Below, one piece after another: positions 32,943-41,577 of a stretch of DNA of 64,000 bases; within the stretch, counting starts at the first letter, position 1; every line of letters begins with the position of its first letter. The position numbers and the translations under genes are program-made. Origin of the DNA: Verrucomicrobiaceae bacterium (GTDB taxonomy: Bacteria; Verrucomicrobiota; Verrucomicrobiia; Verrucomicrobiales; Verrucomicrobiaceae). Location: assembly GCA_024232965.1 (NCBI GenBank), contig JACKQF010000005.1, positions 62,001 to 126,000 on the forward strand, read 5' to 3'. The notes beneath the pieces are model-generated. The model did not search any database and had not been told where the DNA came from. It saw only the letters and a program-made list of their open reading frames with translations.

Positions 32943-34318
32943 ACTATACTCTTCTCATCCAAGCTCACCTGACGGAGCTCACCCTCATCTGCACGGCCTT
33001 GATTGTACTGATGGTAGATCGGCTCATCATGGTGCGCTGCTACCCAAGGCTGCGGGATCCTGTTGCTGCGGGGCTAACCGTGATCGGCTGCGGGATCGCC
33101 ATGTGCGGGACTTTCCAGGCAGACGAGGCGATAGCGGCCATGACTGCAGCCGTTGCCATAATCAGTCTTGGGGAAAGATTCACCCAACAGGTGGGGGAGT
33201 ACTTTTTGCTCCTGCTTCTGGCTGCCGCAGGACTCATCTTCATGGTTCACTCCAGCGATTTGCTGAACGCATTCCTTGGGTTGGAGACCGCCAGCCTCAC
33301 CTTCTATGTCCTTGTTGCGCTGGATCGCCGACGCGCAGAGGCGGTGCAGGCCGGATTCAAATACTTCCTCTACGGAGGTGTCTCCGCAGCATGCTTGCTC
33401 TACGGATTGAGCCTGATTTATGGACTCACCGGTTCCCTGAACTTCGCACACTGCACTAAAGCCTTTGCCACGATGCCGCCATCACAAATGGCCTATGTGG
33501 CAGCCATCATGCTCGTGGTTGGATTTGCGTTTAAACTCGCTGCGGCACCTTTTCACCTCTGGGCACCGGATGTGTATCGACATGCGGCCACTCCGGTCGC
33601 GGCGTTCATTGCCTCAGCCTCCAAGGTCGGAGGAATCTATCTCCTGGCCAGGGTGGCAGGGGCGTTTCAGCGCGAAGCCATGCTGCCCGCCCTGGTCGTC
33701 GTCACCGTGCTGTCTCTGGTCATTGGCAATCTTGCCGCCATCTCGCAGACGAGTCTGTCTCGCCTCTTGGCATTTTCCGCTGTAGCTCATGCCGGCTACG
33801 TTTTGGTGGGACTTTGCATTGCACCAAGTCAGCCCGTGCCGATCGCCGCGATGGTCTATTACGCAGTCACCTACGCCATCGCAACTGTGGGTGCGTTTGG
33901 TGTGGTTTTGGCACTGCGCAGGGATGCTGGGTCTGACTGCATGAGCGGACTCGACGGTCTCAATCAACGGTCTCCGGCGCTGGCCATCTTGCTAGCCGTC
34001 TTTGTGCTCTCGCTGGCAGGCATCCCACCCTTGGCAGGGTTCTTTGGGAAATTCTACGTCTTCGCCAGCGCGCTTCGGGGAGGCTCGTCGATGACAATCG
34101 GAGTCGCCGCCTTCGCCATCCTCATGAGCGCTGTATCGCTCTACTACTACCTCCAAGTCTTGAAGCGCGTTTTTGTGCAGCCACTGAAAGACGACAACCA
34201 ACCGCCGCTCCAAGTGTCGCGAGTTACGATGATTTTGCTGACGCTGCTGGCTTTGGCGGCGATTCTTGCAGGCCTTTTCCCGCAGGGGCTGCTGCAGAGT
34301 TTGGCTCCGCAACTTTGA
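32939..34318 (+). CDS. nuoN: Complex I antiporter subunit N
   Basis: 459 residues from the ATG at 32939, which overlaps the stop before it and follows a strong Shine-Dalgarno (AGGAGGA, 32924-32930). Signatures: LGLETASLTFYVLVALDRRR (helix-5 Glu), VVGFAFKLAAAPFHLWAPDVY (helix-7 Lys) and IASASKVGGIYLLARV. It is the last gene of the operon. Its final 95 bp overlap the 3' end of the convergent DUF2156 gene. Confidence 0.94.
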   Translation: MNYTLLIQAHLTELTLICTALIVLMVDRLIMVRCYPRLRDPVAAGLTVIGCGIAMCGTFQADEAIAAMTAAVAIISLGERFTQQVGEYFLLLLLAAAGLIFMVHSSDLLNAFLGLETASLTFYVLVALDRRRAEAVQAGFKYFLYGGVSAACLLYGLSLIYGLTGSLNFAHCTKAFATMPPSQMAYVAAIMLVVGFAFKLAAAPFHLWAPDVYRHAATPVAAFIASASKVGGIYLLARVAGAFQREAMLPALVVVTVLSLVIGNLAAISQTSLSRLLAFSAVAHAGYVLVGLCIAPSQPVPIAAMVYYAVTYAIATVGAFGVVLALRRDAGSDCMSGLDGLNQRSPALAILLAVFVLSLAGIPPLAGFFGKFYVFASALRGGSSMTIGVAAFAILMSAVSLYYYLQVLKRVFVQPLKDDNQPPLQVSRVTMILLTLLALAAILAGLFPQGLLQSLAPQL

Positions 34319-35429
34319 CCGCAGGCTTCTTTTTCTTGAAGAACGTCTCCTTGATGACTCCCTTCATCAGCCGCCCCATGGTCGCCCAATAGCTGTTCGC
34401 AATATCCGACGTCAGGAAGGCGAGATAGACATCGTTGGACGGGAGCTTTCCGTTGGAGGCGAAATAGACGAACCTGTCCTCTCCCCGATATTTCGACTTG
34501 TGGAAGGAGAGCCCTTTGAAGTTGTAGATCTCGTTGCCGTAGCGAACGCTGGTTGTGAAGAAGAATTTCGTTGCCCAGTCATCGCAGTACTTTCCACCGT
34601 CCACTTTGTCAAATGGGCAGAGGAGCAGATTGAACTCTTCCGCGCCTTCAGAGCGGAAGACATCCATCGCCGCCATGTGGACTGCAGTGGCTAGTCGCCC
34701 ATACTTTTTCTCGTCGCAGCGGACGGTATTCGCAGCATAACCGTGAATCTTTCCGTCTCGATAGATCGGATCGTAAAACGCATAGCCAACCAGTAACCCA
34801 GTCTTGTCGAAGGCCGCGAACTTGCGGACATCTGGCTCGGGATGGTAAACGGGGCGTCTGGCGTAAACCCAGATTTCGCGATCACTCACCGTCTTACCAT
34901 CCAGCCAGCGTTTGGAGAGATCTTCCAATTCAGCGACAGGCACGGTCTCGATATCAACCTCCTTGATGACCAACCCTTCGCGCTTCGCCTCATTGCGGGC
35001 GCGTTTGATGAGATCTAACTCCTTCCAATTGCCTTGTGTATTGTAGGACTGAGCGGGAAGCACAGGCTCATAGCCCACAGTATTTACCTTGAAGGATAGG
35101 GTGCGAAGCAGTGCAGCACACTCTTCAGACACGACCACAAAAACAGCGTGCGGGTTCAGTTTGATGAAATCACGAATCAATTCCTCCATGTCGCCGTGCG
35201 CACAGAGAGGATCCCCCAAGACAATCCGCTTTCCCTTGCGCGCAAAGACCGGATGGTTCGCAGAAGTGAACGCCAAGTAACCCTTCGGGTGCACAAAATA
35301 CTCCATACCCTGCTGGAGGGTGGCGTAGGCCAGTGACCCCCGGCCGTACTGCCGCAAAAACGGCGACAGCATTTCCCACTTTTCTGTAGGTGACAGGTTT
35401 TGAGCCTCCTGGGCCACGATCATTCTCAT
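34224..35429 (-). CDS. DUF2156 / MprF C-terminal-like transferase
   Basis: 401 residues. It resembles the cytosolic GNAT-fold domain of phosphatidylglycerol lysyltransferases (DUF2156/LPG_synthase_C): GYLAFTSANHPVFARKGKR, ELIRDFIKLNPHAVFVVVSE, and LVGYAFYDPIYRDGKIHGYA. The membrane flippase part of MprF is absent, so it may modify lipids or other amines in the cytoplasm; the donor and acceptor are unknown. The last 30 residues or so are Pro/Ala/Lys-rich (AAAPAGKGLQESPPKPAAS) and are encoded antisense to the end of nuoN. The previous stop-free alternative is unlikely, as the core domain lies outside the overlap. Its start is 75 bp from the next gene's end. Confidence 0.8.
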   Translation of the reverse strand: MRMIVAQEAQNLSPTEKWEMLSPFLRQYGRGSLAYATLQQGMEYFVHPKGYLAFTSANHPVFARKGKRIVLGDPLCAHGDMEELIRDFIKLNPHAVFVVVSEECAALLRTLSFKVNTVGYEPVLPAQSYNTQGNWKELDLIKRARNEAKREGLVIKEVDIETVPVAELEDLSKRWLDGKTVSDREIWVYARRPVYHPEPDVRKFAAFDKTGLLVGYAFYDPIYRDGKIHGYAANTVRCDEKKYGRLATAVHMAAMDVFRSEGAEEFNLLLCPFDKVDGGKYCDDWATKFFFTTSVRYGNEIYNFKGLSFHKSKYRGEDRFVYFASNGKLPSNDVYLAFLTSDIANSYWATMGRLMKGVIKETFFKKKKPAVKVAEPNSAAAPAGKGLQESPPKPAASAKSS

Positions 35430-35504
35430 GCGCCAGACATGCTCACTGTATTCGGCGACAGATCAAGATAATTCTAGACGATTTATATAACAAGCACCCG
35501 CCAG

Positions 35505-36389
35505 CTAGGCCAAATGTTTGTCCAACCAATCCGCAGTGAGACGAAAAACCTCGTGCCGATTCTGATCCAAATGTCCGACGTGCCCGTTTCCAGGGACGAC
35601 CTCAAAATGCTTTACACACGTAAGGGCATCAAGGAGCTTCTGGCCGGTGCTCGGTGGATCAAGCTTGTCCTCCTCACCCCAAATCACAAGAGTTGGGACT
35701 TTAATTTTCCCCACTCGCTTAATAGTATCTACTACAAATGCATCAAGAGCTCCCGGTAACGGGAACGCACCAAAAGCGCGCTTTTTTCCCGGGTGAATCT
35801 TCAGCATTTCATTGACCTCAGGATCAACCGCCAATTCTAAGGTTTCCATATCCTTCAAAAGAGAAATGGTAACGTCTTTTCCCGTCACAAGTTTTTTGAG
35901 CCATCCCACAACCGAAAGAACTCGCATCGTGAGGGAAATGGTAAAAGGGAGCGTGTCCATCACCGTCGCATCCAAGGGCACCAAAGCCTTAATTCGTGGC
36001 TCATCCAACGCCGCCTCTAGAATTGCCGTTCCACCAGAAGACAGACCCGCTGCACCGATCCGGGACGCATCGAGTTCAGGGCACGCTTCAATCCAGCGAA
36101 CGGCGGCGCGGACATCCCCCACCCATTCCTTCATCGATAGCCGGAACGGGACCTCGCAGTTCAGGCCGTGGCCATGCATGTCTGGGATGAAACTGGCAAT
36201 TCCCCTGGCGGCCAACGCCGACGCCATCTCCTGGTAGTTCTCTTTGAATTCACCAGCCCCATGACAAATCACCAAGACAGGCCACGGCCCCTTTCCGGGG
36301 GGAGTAACCATGAGGGCAGGCAACTGGTCGCCTTGGGACTCAAATACGACTGTCCGTCCGTCAGATGGATTTCCTGTTTCGAGATGCAT
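35505..36389 (-). CDS. Alpha/beta hydrolase (dienelactone hydrolase-like)
   Basis: 294 residues, no signal peptide. The fold is evident: an oxyanion segment VLVICHGAGEFKENYQ, nucleophile elbow GLSSGG (Ser117), Asp in VIWGEEDKLDPP and His in VVPGNGHVGHLD complete the catalytic triad. An insert after the nucleophile (MRVLSVVGWLKKLVTGKD) forms a hydrophobic lid. Esterase, lactonase and peptidase activities all occur in the family, and the substrate is not predictable. It lies on the same strand as the DUF2156 gene and could be transcribed with it (75-bp gap). Confidence 0.85.
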   Translation of the reverse strand: MHLETGNPSDGRTVVFESQGDQLPALMVTPPGKGPWPVLVICHGAGEFKENYQEMASALAARGIASFIPDMHGHGLNCEVPFRLSMKEWVGDVRAAVRWIEACPELDASRIGAAGLSSGGTAILEAALDEPRIKALVPLDATVMDTLPFTISLTMRVLSVVGWLKKLVTGKDVTISLLKDMETLELAVDPEVNEMLKIHPGKKRAFGAFPLPGALDAFVVDTIKRVGKIKVPTLVIWGEEDKLDPPSTGQKLLDALTCVKHFEVVPGNGHVGHLDQNRHEVFRLTADWLDKHLA

Positions 36390-36771
36390 AAAAGAGGAGA
36401 AGTGAGAAAATCAAGCATGTGTTCTCAGAGTGACCATAAGAGAATCCGCCAAGCATTGGCTCGCTACTTTGGGCATAGCTACACACTACAACTCCAATTA
36501 GGCACGCTGGCCCCTATTCACGTCAAACAAAAACGCTCCGTTTTTGTCTGATTTTCAGGCCAAAAACGAGCCATTCGTAGCCTTTTGCACCAGCCAAACC
36601 CGCAATGCCTACCTCATTCTTCAGTGACGGTCACAACAACGGGCCTCAATCTTACAAATGCGTTACATAAAACACCCTTATCCAGCAGGTCAGAACTCAC
36701 CAAATCGACCAAACTCACACTATTTTTCAACCTTTGCTTGCCCGATTCGCCAGACTCCACATGGATAAGGG
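36390..36771. other. AT-richer intergenic region between divergent genes
   Basis: About 380 bp, visibly richer in A/T than the flanks, between the divergent hydrolase and lactonase genes. It contains a hairpin (ACAAAAACG and CGTTTTTGT around CTC, 36527-36547) that could act as a weak bidirectional terminator or a regulator site. No open frame looks coding. Promoters for both genes must lie here. Confidence 0.5.
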
Positions 36772-37623
36772 ATGATCAAAGTCGAACCTGTCGGACAGCA
36801 TGTATCTCAATGGGGCGAGGGGCCAATCTGGCATCGCGATCGCCTCCTTTACGTCGATATCGAGGACCATAAAATCATCTCCTTCTCCCCAAAAGATGGC
36901 AGCGAAAAGATCTGGGATGTTGGGCAAAGGGTGGGAACGGTCGTTCCGCGTCAGAACCAAGGATTGGTGTGGGCTGGCGACGATGGGTTTTACTTCTTCG
37001 ATGAAGTGAGCGGCATCAGTTCTGCCATTGGAGATCCCGAGCGTGAGTTGCCAGACAATCGCTTCAATGACGGCAAGTGCGATCCTGCCGGGCGGCTCTG
37101 GGCGGGCACAATCTGCCTACAGAAGCGGCCGGACGCAGCCCTCTATTGCCTGCATGCAGATCTCCGCGTCGAAAAGAAGTTTGGACCCGTCACGAATTCC
37201 AATGGCATCATCTGGAGTTATGACTCGCAGACGATGTATTACATCGACACCCCCAGCAAAAAGGTGCGTGCTTTTGACTTCAACAATGCCACTTCTGACA
37301 TTTCTGGTGAGCGAGTGATTTGGGACACTGCAGAAGATCCCAGCAGCCCAGATGGCATGACCATCGATGCGAATGGCAATCTTTGGATTGCATTCTGCCA
37401 TGGGGCGAAGGTCGTGTGCTTCAACCCAAGCACACACAAGGTTGAGGAGGAGATCACTTTCCCCTGTGTCGAGACCACGGCCTGCGCCTTTGGCGGGCCG
37501 GACCTAGCCGACTTGTATGTCACCACGGGCATCAAACCAGGCTTGAAGGAGGACCTCGCCGGTCGGTTGTTTGTTTGTCGGCCAGGAGTCAGTGGGGTTC
37601 CGTCATCGTCTTTTGCTGGATAA
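36772..37623 (+). CDS. SMP-30/gluconolactonase family protein
   Basis: 283 residues, six-bladed beta-propeller (PF08450). The metal ligands of regucalcin-type lactonases are recognisable: Glu in VSQWGEGPIWHRD, Asn in VTNSNGIIWS, and Asp in SSPDGMTIDANGN. The NRFNDGKCDPAGRLWAGT block is a family hallmark. It is cytoplasmic (no signal peptide). It probably hydrolyses a sugar lactone in an oxidative sugar pathway; which sugar is not clear. The oxidative-pathway enzymes at 49802-52230 might use the same substrates, but they are 12 kb away. Confidence 0.88.
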   Translation: MIKVEPVGQHVSQWGEGPIWHRDRLLYVDIEDHKIISFSPKDGSEKIWDVGQRVGTVVPRQNQGLVWAGDDGFYFFDEVSGISSAIGDPERELPDNRFNDGKCDPAGRLWAGTICLQKRPDAALYCLHADLRVEKKFGPVTNSNGIIWSYDSQTMYYIDTPSKKVRAFDFNNATSDISGERVIWDTAEDPSSPDGMTIDANGNLWIAFCHGAKVVCFNPSTHKVEEEITFPCVETTACAFGGPDLADLYVTTGIKPGLKEDLAGRLFVCRPGVSGVPSSSFAG

Positions 37624-37693
37624 ATCAAACATTTGTGACTAACCTCTGTCCGATTCACTTCACCGAATTCACAACTAACATAACTGCACGACT

Positions 37694-38758
37694 ATGGGCC
37701 TGATGGACTACCTCAAAGGACAGTTTCTCGAAATCATCGAGTGGACTGACGACTCACGCGACACTCTCTCTTGGCGTTTCCCGGACGATGACAAGGAAAT
37801 CAAGAAAGGTGCCCAACTTATTGTGCGCGAGAGCCAAGTGGCACAATTCGTTTACCTGGGGCAGTTTGGCGACACCTTTGGCCCAGGGAAGCACTCACTC
37901 GTCACAGACAATATCCCCATCCTCTCCACCCTGAAGGGCTGGAAGTATGGCTTTGAGTCTCCCTTCAAAGCAGACATCTACTACGTCACCACGCGTCTCT
38001 TCACCGGCAACAAGTGGGGCACGAGCAACCCGATCATGATGCGCGATGCCGACTTCGGCATCGTCCGCGTGCGCGCCTTCGGCACCTTTGACTTCCGCAT
38101 CACGGATCCAAAGCTCTTCCTCAAGGAAGTCGCCGGGAGTGATCATCACTTCCGCCTCGACGAATTCGCAGACACAATGCGCTCCCGCATCGTTAGCGTG
38201 TTCAGCGATGCATTGGCGACCGCCAAGGTGCCGGTTCTCGATCTCGCAACCCGCTACAGCGATCTTGGCGACGCCCTGCTTCCGTTGATCAATCCAGCCA
38301 CTCAGGGCAAGTACGGGATTGAGATCTCCAGCTTCATTCTGGAAAACGCCAGCGTTCCACCAGAAGTGGAAAAGGCCATCGATCAACGCTCCAGCATGAG
38401 CGCTATCGGCAACCTGAACGACTACGTGAAGTTCCAGATGGCCCAAGGCATGGCCGCCGGTGGCGCAGGCGCAGGTGGCACGGCTGCCGAACTGGCCGTC
38501 GGCTTCGGTGTTGCCCAGGAAATGATGAAGTCCGGCCAATTCAGCATGAATCCAGCGGCCCCACCGATCCCTGCGTCCGCCGCAGCTCCGGCTACCGTCG
38601 TGACGGACGTCCTAGCCCCAGCGCAGGTGGCTCAGATGCTCGGCGTGACAGAGGGAGACGTCATCGCTAGCATTGAGGGAGGTGACCTCAAGGCCAAGAA
38701 GATCGGCACCCAGTATCGCATCACCAAAGCGGCACTGGACGAATTCCTGGCCAACTGA
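37694..38758 (+). CDS. SPFH-domain protein with C-terminal helix-turn-helix
   Basis: 354 residues. Residues about 1-225 match the YdjI-like SPFH family often called 'virion core protein' (IEWTDDSRDTLSWRFPD, AQLIVRESQVAQFVYLGQFG, FGPGKHSLVTDNIPIL). An Ala/Gly/Met-rich linker follows. The last 55 residues are an excisionase-type helix-turn-helix (LAPAQVAQMLGVTEGDVIAS, then KKIGTQYRITKAALDEFLAN). Known relatives usually end in zinc-ribbon modules, so an HTH module here is unusual. It may bind DNA or serve as a protein-binding domain at the membrane. Start codon as listed; 70 bp after the lactonase gene on the same strand. Confidence 0.85.
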   Translation: MGLMDYLKGQFLEIIEWTDDSRDTLSWRFPDDDKEIKKGAQLIVRESQVAQFVYLGQFGDTFGPGKHSLVTDNIPILSTLKGWKYGFESPFKADIYYVTTRLFTGNKWGTSNPIMMRDADFGIVRVRAFGTFDFRITDPKLFLKEVAGSDHHFRLDEFADTMRSRIVSVFSDALATAKVPVLDLATRYSDLGDALLPLINPATQGKYGIEISSFILENASVPPEVEKAIDQRSSMSAIGNLNDYVKFQMAQGMAAGGAGAGGTAAELAVGFGVAQEMMKSGQFSMNPAAPPIPASAAAPATVVTDVLAPAQVAQMLGVTEGDVIASIEGGDLKAKKIGTQYRITKAALDEFLAN

Positions 38759-38820
38759 TCTCTTAGAAATTGGGCAGCCCGTTTTGGCATTGCGCCGGAC
38801 TGGCTGCGTTTTTTGTAGCC

Positions 38821-38860
38821 AAAAAAGCGGGCTCGTTCTGGTGACAGAACGAGCCCGCTA
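38821..38860 (-). terminator. Intrinsic terminator of efp
   Basis: GCGGGCTCGTTCTG (38827-38840) pairs perfectly with CAGAACGAGCCCGC (38845-38858) around GTGA, followed on the minus strand by TTTTTT. It lies 22 bp after the efp stop. Confidence 0.92.
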
Positions 38861-38881
38861 CTAATCAGTTGATTCGATCGA

Positions 38882-39445
38882 CTACGAGCGGCCGAGGTAG
38901 GTGCCGTCTTCGGTCTTCACGTTGATCTTCTCGCCAGGGCCGATGAAGAGAGGCACCTGAACGATCAGGCCAGTCTCAGTCACGGCGGCCTTGTAAACGT
39001 TGTTGGCGGAGTCGCCCTTCACACCTTCCGGAGCATCCGTGATGGTCATCGAGATGGAAGCTGGCAGTTCAATACCGGCCACCGTGCCATCGGTGAAGAC
39101 GATAATGTATTTCTGACCTTCGATCAGGTACTTCTTCACCGACTCGACCTTACCTTCGTCGAGAAGGATGTCCTCGAAAGTCTCGGGATGAAGGAAGTGA
39201 TAGCCATCGCTATCGATGTAGCTGAATTCGTGTGCGTCACGCTCAAGGTTCACCCCGTCGAGAGACTCATTGGAGGTCAGACGCAGGTTATGGACACGGC
39301 CAGTGGTGATGCTCTTGATGGACATCTGAACGTAAGACGCCATGCGTGGCGGCGTCTTGTGCTCCATGTCAGTGATGACGCAGACGTCGTTATTGTGGCG
39401 GACGGCTTGTCCGCGGCGGAGGTTAATTACAGGTGTGGATGCCAT
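38882..39445 (-). CDS. efp: Translation elongation factor P with Arg at the modification site
   Basis: EF-P relieves ribosome stalling at polyproline. 187 residues from the ATG at 39445 (MASTPVINLRRGQAVRHNND); a longer in-frame start is antisense to the next gene and is not supported. Domain III ends with TGLIVQVPLFIGPGEKINVK, the EF-P signature. The loop that carries the modified residue reads MEHKTPPRMASYVQ, so position 34 is Arg rather than Lys. Arg at this site is known in EarP-rhamnosylated EF-P and in the YeiP paralogue; the end of the protein argues for true EF-P. It has its own strong terminator. Confidence 0.93.
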   Translation of the reverse strand: MASTPVINLRRGQAVRHNNDVCVITDMEHKTPPRMASYVQMSIKSITTGRVHNLRLTSNESLDGVNLERDAHEFSYIDSDGYHFLHPETFEDILLDEGKVESVKKYLIEGQKYIIVFTDGTVAGIELPASISMTITDAPEGVKGDSANNVYKAAVTETGLIVQVPLFIGPGEKINVKTEDGTYLGRS

Positions 39446-39574
39446 AAGCCGCTCCCCCTTAGGCATGATCGGGGCAATTGCAAGGAGACAAATCGCCTCA
39501 ATCAGCGTCGGCGCGCGCCGTGTTTGGGTTGCGAATGCCCATTTCAGGGCGTAATCACCCCACAAATACTGATT

Positions 39575-40228
39575 ATGTGGCGCTTTACCCTCTTTGGCTT
39601 TCCCGTCGGCGTTCAATGGATGTTCTGGCTCAATTGTGCTCTTCTGAGCGGTGCACTCAGTGCTGAGGGGCCCAGGGCGATCCAGGCAGTAGCTCTTTGG
39701 ATTGCCGCGGCATTTATTTCCATTCTCATTCACGAACTCGGTCATGCCTTCACCATGCGGCGTTACGGGGACCGCCGCGTCAGCATCGTCCTTTATGCCT
39801 TTGGCGGGTTGGCGATTCCGAGCGTTCGGCGCACCCAGATGGAGGACATCATCGTCTCTGCAGCAGGCCCAATGGTGCAGATTGCCGCAGGACTTCTTGT
39901 CTATTACACGACGCGGTCGTGGGATGCCCCAGACTGGCGTATCTCGTATTTTTTGGGGCAATTTTTTTGGATTTCGGTCTTCTGGGGCATCTTCAATTTA
40001 GTGCCCATCGTGCCTCTCGATGGCGGGCACATTCTTCATGGATTCCTGGGTCCGTTTCGGCGGCGCACAACGCTTACAGTCAGCTTGGCCTGCGCCGTTC
40101 TTGTTGGTCTCTGGATCTTCCAATACACCCACTCTATTTTTAACCTTCTGCTCTTTGGCATGCTGGCATACAACAATTGGCAGGAGCTGAATGGCAGAGG
40201 TCAATTCAGTTTCACCAACATGCGCTAA
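39575..40228 (+). CDS. M50-family (site-2 protease-like) membrane metalloprotease
   Basis: 217 residues, about six membrane helices. The zinc site is ILIHELGHAFTM (His53, Glu54, His57) and the third ligand is in LVPIVPLDGGHIL. That pairing is diagnostic of rhomboid-unrelated S2P peptidases. I chose the ATG at 39575; the longer frame upstream is antisense to efp. It has no PDZ or CBS domains, so it is the short type. It probably cleaves a membrane-bound regulator or signal peptide. It is followed by an M20 peptidase gene 23 bp later on the same strand. Confidence 0.88.
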   Translation: MWRFTLFGFPVGVQWMFWLNCALLSGALSAEGPRAIQAVALWIAAAFISILIHELGHAFTMRRYGDRRVSIVLYAFGGLAIPSVRRTQMEDIIVSAAGPMVQIAAGLLVYYTTRSWDAPDWRISYFLGQFFWISVFWGIFNLVPIVPLDGGHILHGFLGPFRRRTTLTVSLACAVLVGLWIFQYTHSIFNLLLFGMLAYNNWQELNGRGQFSFTNMR

Positions 40229-40251
40229 CCGATTCCATCCCTCCAACCCTT

Positions 40252-41577
40252 ATGACACCTGGACTCGAAGACCTTTTCACCCTGCTGCGTTTCCCCAGCG
40301 TCTCCACAGACTCCACCCGCCGCGATGACGTCCGCGCGTGTGCACAGTGGCTACAGCAAAAGCTCACCGCCATCGGACTGCCCGCCGCGCTCCACGAAAC
40401 ACCTGGCCACCCTGTGGTTCTGGCACGCAACACCCACAGACCTGATCGACGCACCGTCCTGCTTTACGGCCACTACGACGTGCAGCCAGCTGAGCCACTG
40501 AACGAATGGCGCACGCCTGCCTTCGAGCCTACCATCCGCGATGGTCGCATCTATTGCCGGGGAGCCACGGACAATAAGGGACAGCTGATGGCACATGTCA
40601 GAGGCTTGCAAACGACTCTTGAAAAAGACGGCGATCTACCCGTCAATCTCATCGTCTTGTTTGAGGGTGAAGAAGAAATCGGATCGCCAAATCTCGAACC
40701 CTTCCTTCAGGCGCACAAAGAAGAACTGCGCTGTGACGTCGTCGCCATTTCTGACACCGGCATGGTCGGTCCTGGAGTCGGCACCTTCACCTACGGTTTG
40801 CGCGGCATCGCCTGTTTGGAGGCAAAGATTCACGGCCCTTCCATCGATTTGCATTCCGGCATCTTTGGTGGTGCCATTGCCAATCCGGCATTGGCAATCG
40901 CGCGTCTCGCCGCCACGCTGCACGATGCAGAAGGCCGCATTCTCGTGCCAGGCTTTTACGATGCGGTAAAGCCCCTCGAAGATTGGGAGCGCAAGGCTTG
41001 GGCAGAACTCGGTGATCGCGATGTTGAGACCCTGGAACTCACGGGTTCCCCTGCCCTCTTCGGAGAGCCCGGCTACACCTCCACAGAACGCTGCTGGGCG
41101 CGCCCAACCATTGAGGTCAACGGCATCGGCGGCGGATATCAGGGAGAAGGCTCCAAGACCGTGATCCCCCGCGAAGCGATGCTGAAGCTCTCCTGCCGAC
41201 TCGTTCCTGACCAAACCCCGAACGCAATCCAGGACCTCGTTGCTGCGCATTTGGAGAAGAACTGCCCTCCAGGCGTTCGTCTGGAAATCAAGCGCGGACA
41301 CTCTGGCAACGCCTACGTCATGGACCCGCACAGTGACCTGGGAAAAGCTGCGCAGAACGCACTGACCCGCACCTTTGGTGGAAAGATCGCCCTCATCCGC
41401 GAAGGCGGCAGCATTCCCATCGTGCATGCCTTCAAGACGGTCCTTGGCGTCGACACACTGCTGCTCGGACTCGCACTCGGCGATTGCCAGGCCCATGCAC
41501 CCAACGAGAATTTCCCCATCGACAACTTCATCGCCGGGGTTCAGCTCAATCAATACCTGCTCGAAGAACTGGCCTGA
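40252..41577 (+). CDS. M20-family dipeptidase
   Basis: 441 residues, cytoplasmic zinc peptidase (PepV/dipeptidase type). Metal ligands: His in LLYGHYDVQPAEP, Asp in YCRGATDNKGQLMAH, the catalytic Glu pair in VLFEGEEEIGSPN, and His in LHSGIFGG. Dimerisation and catalytic domains are both complete. A dipeptidase or other amidohydrolase role is expected. It is joined to the next gene by TGATG (start at 41577 overlapping its stop), so translational coupling is likely. Confidence 0.92.
   Translation: MTPGLEDLFTLLRFPSVSTDSTRRDDVRACAQWLQQKLTAIGLPAALHETPGHPVVLARNTHRPDRRTVLLYGHYDVQPAEPLNEWRTPAFEPTIRDGRIYCRGATDNKGQLMAHVRGLQTTLEKDGDLPVNLIVLFEGEEEIGSPNLEPFLQAHKEELRCDVVAISDTGMVGPGVGTFTYGLRGIACLEAKIHGPSIDLHSGIFGGAIANPALAIARLAATLHDAEGRILVPGFYDAVKPLEDWERKAWAELGDRDVETLELTGSPALFGEPGYTSTERCWARPTIEVNGIGGGYQGEGSKTVIPREAMLKLSCRLVPDQTPNAIQDLVAAHLEKNCPPGVRLEIKRGHSGNAYVMDPHSDLGKAAQNALTRTFGGKIALIREGGSIPIVHAFKTVLGVDTLLLGLALGDCQAHAPNENFPIDNFIAGVQLNQYLLEELA

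Noticed and set aside
39188..39574. Longer N-terminus for the M50 protease gene.
   Set aside because: It would be fully antisense to efp and would add 129 residues without membrane or protease features; the ATG at 39575 begins a normal first helix.
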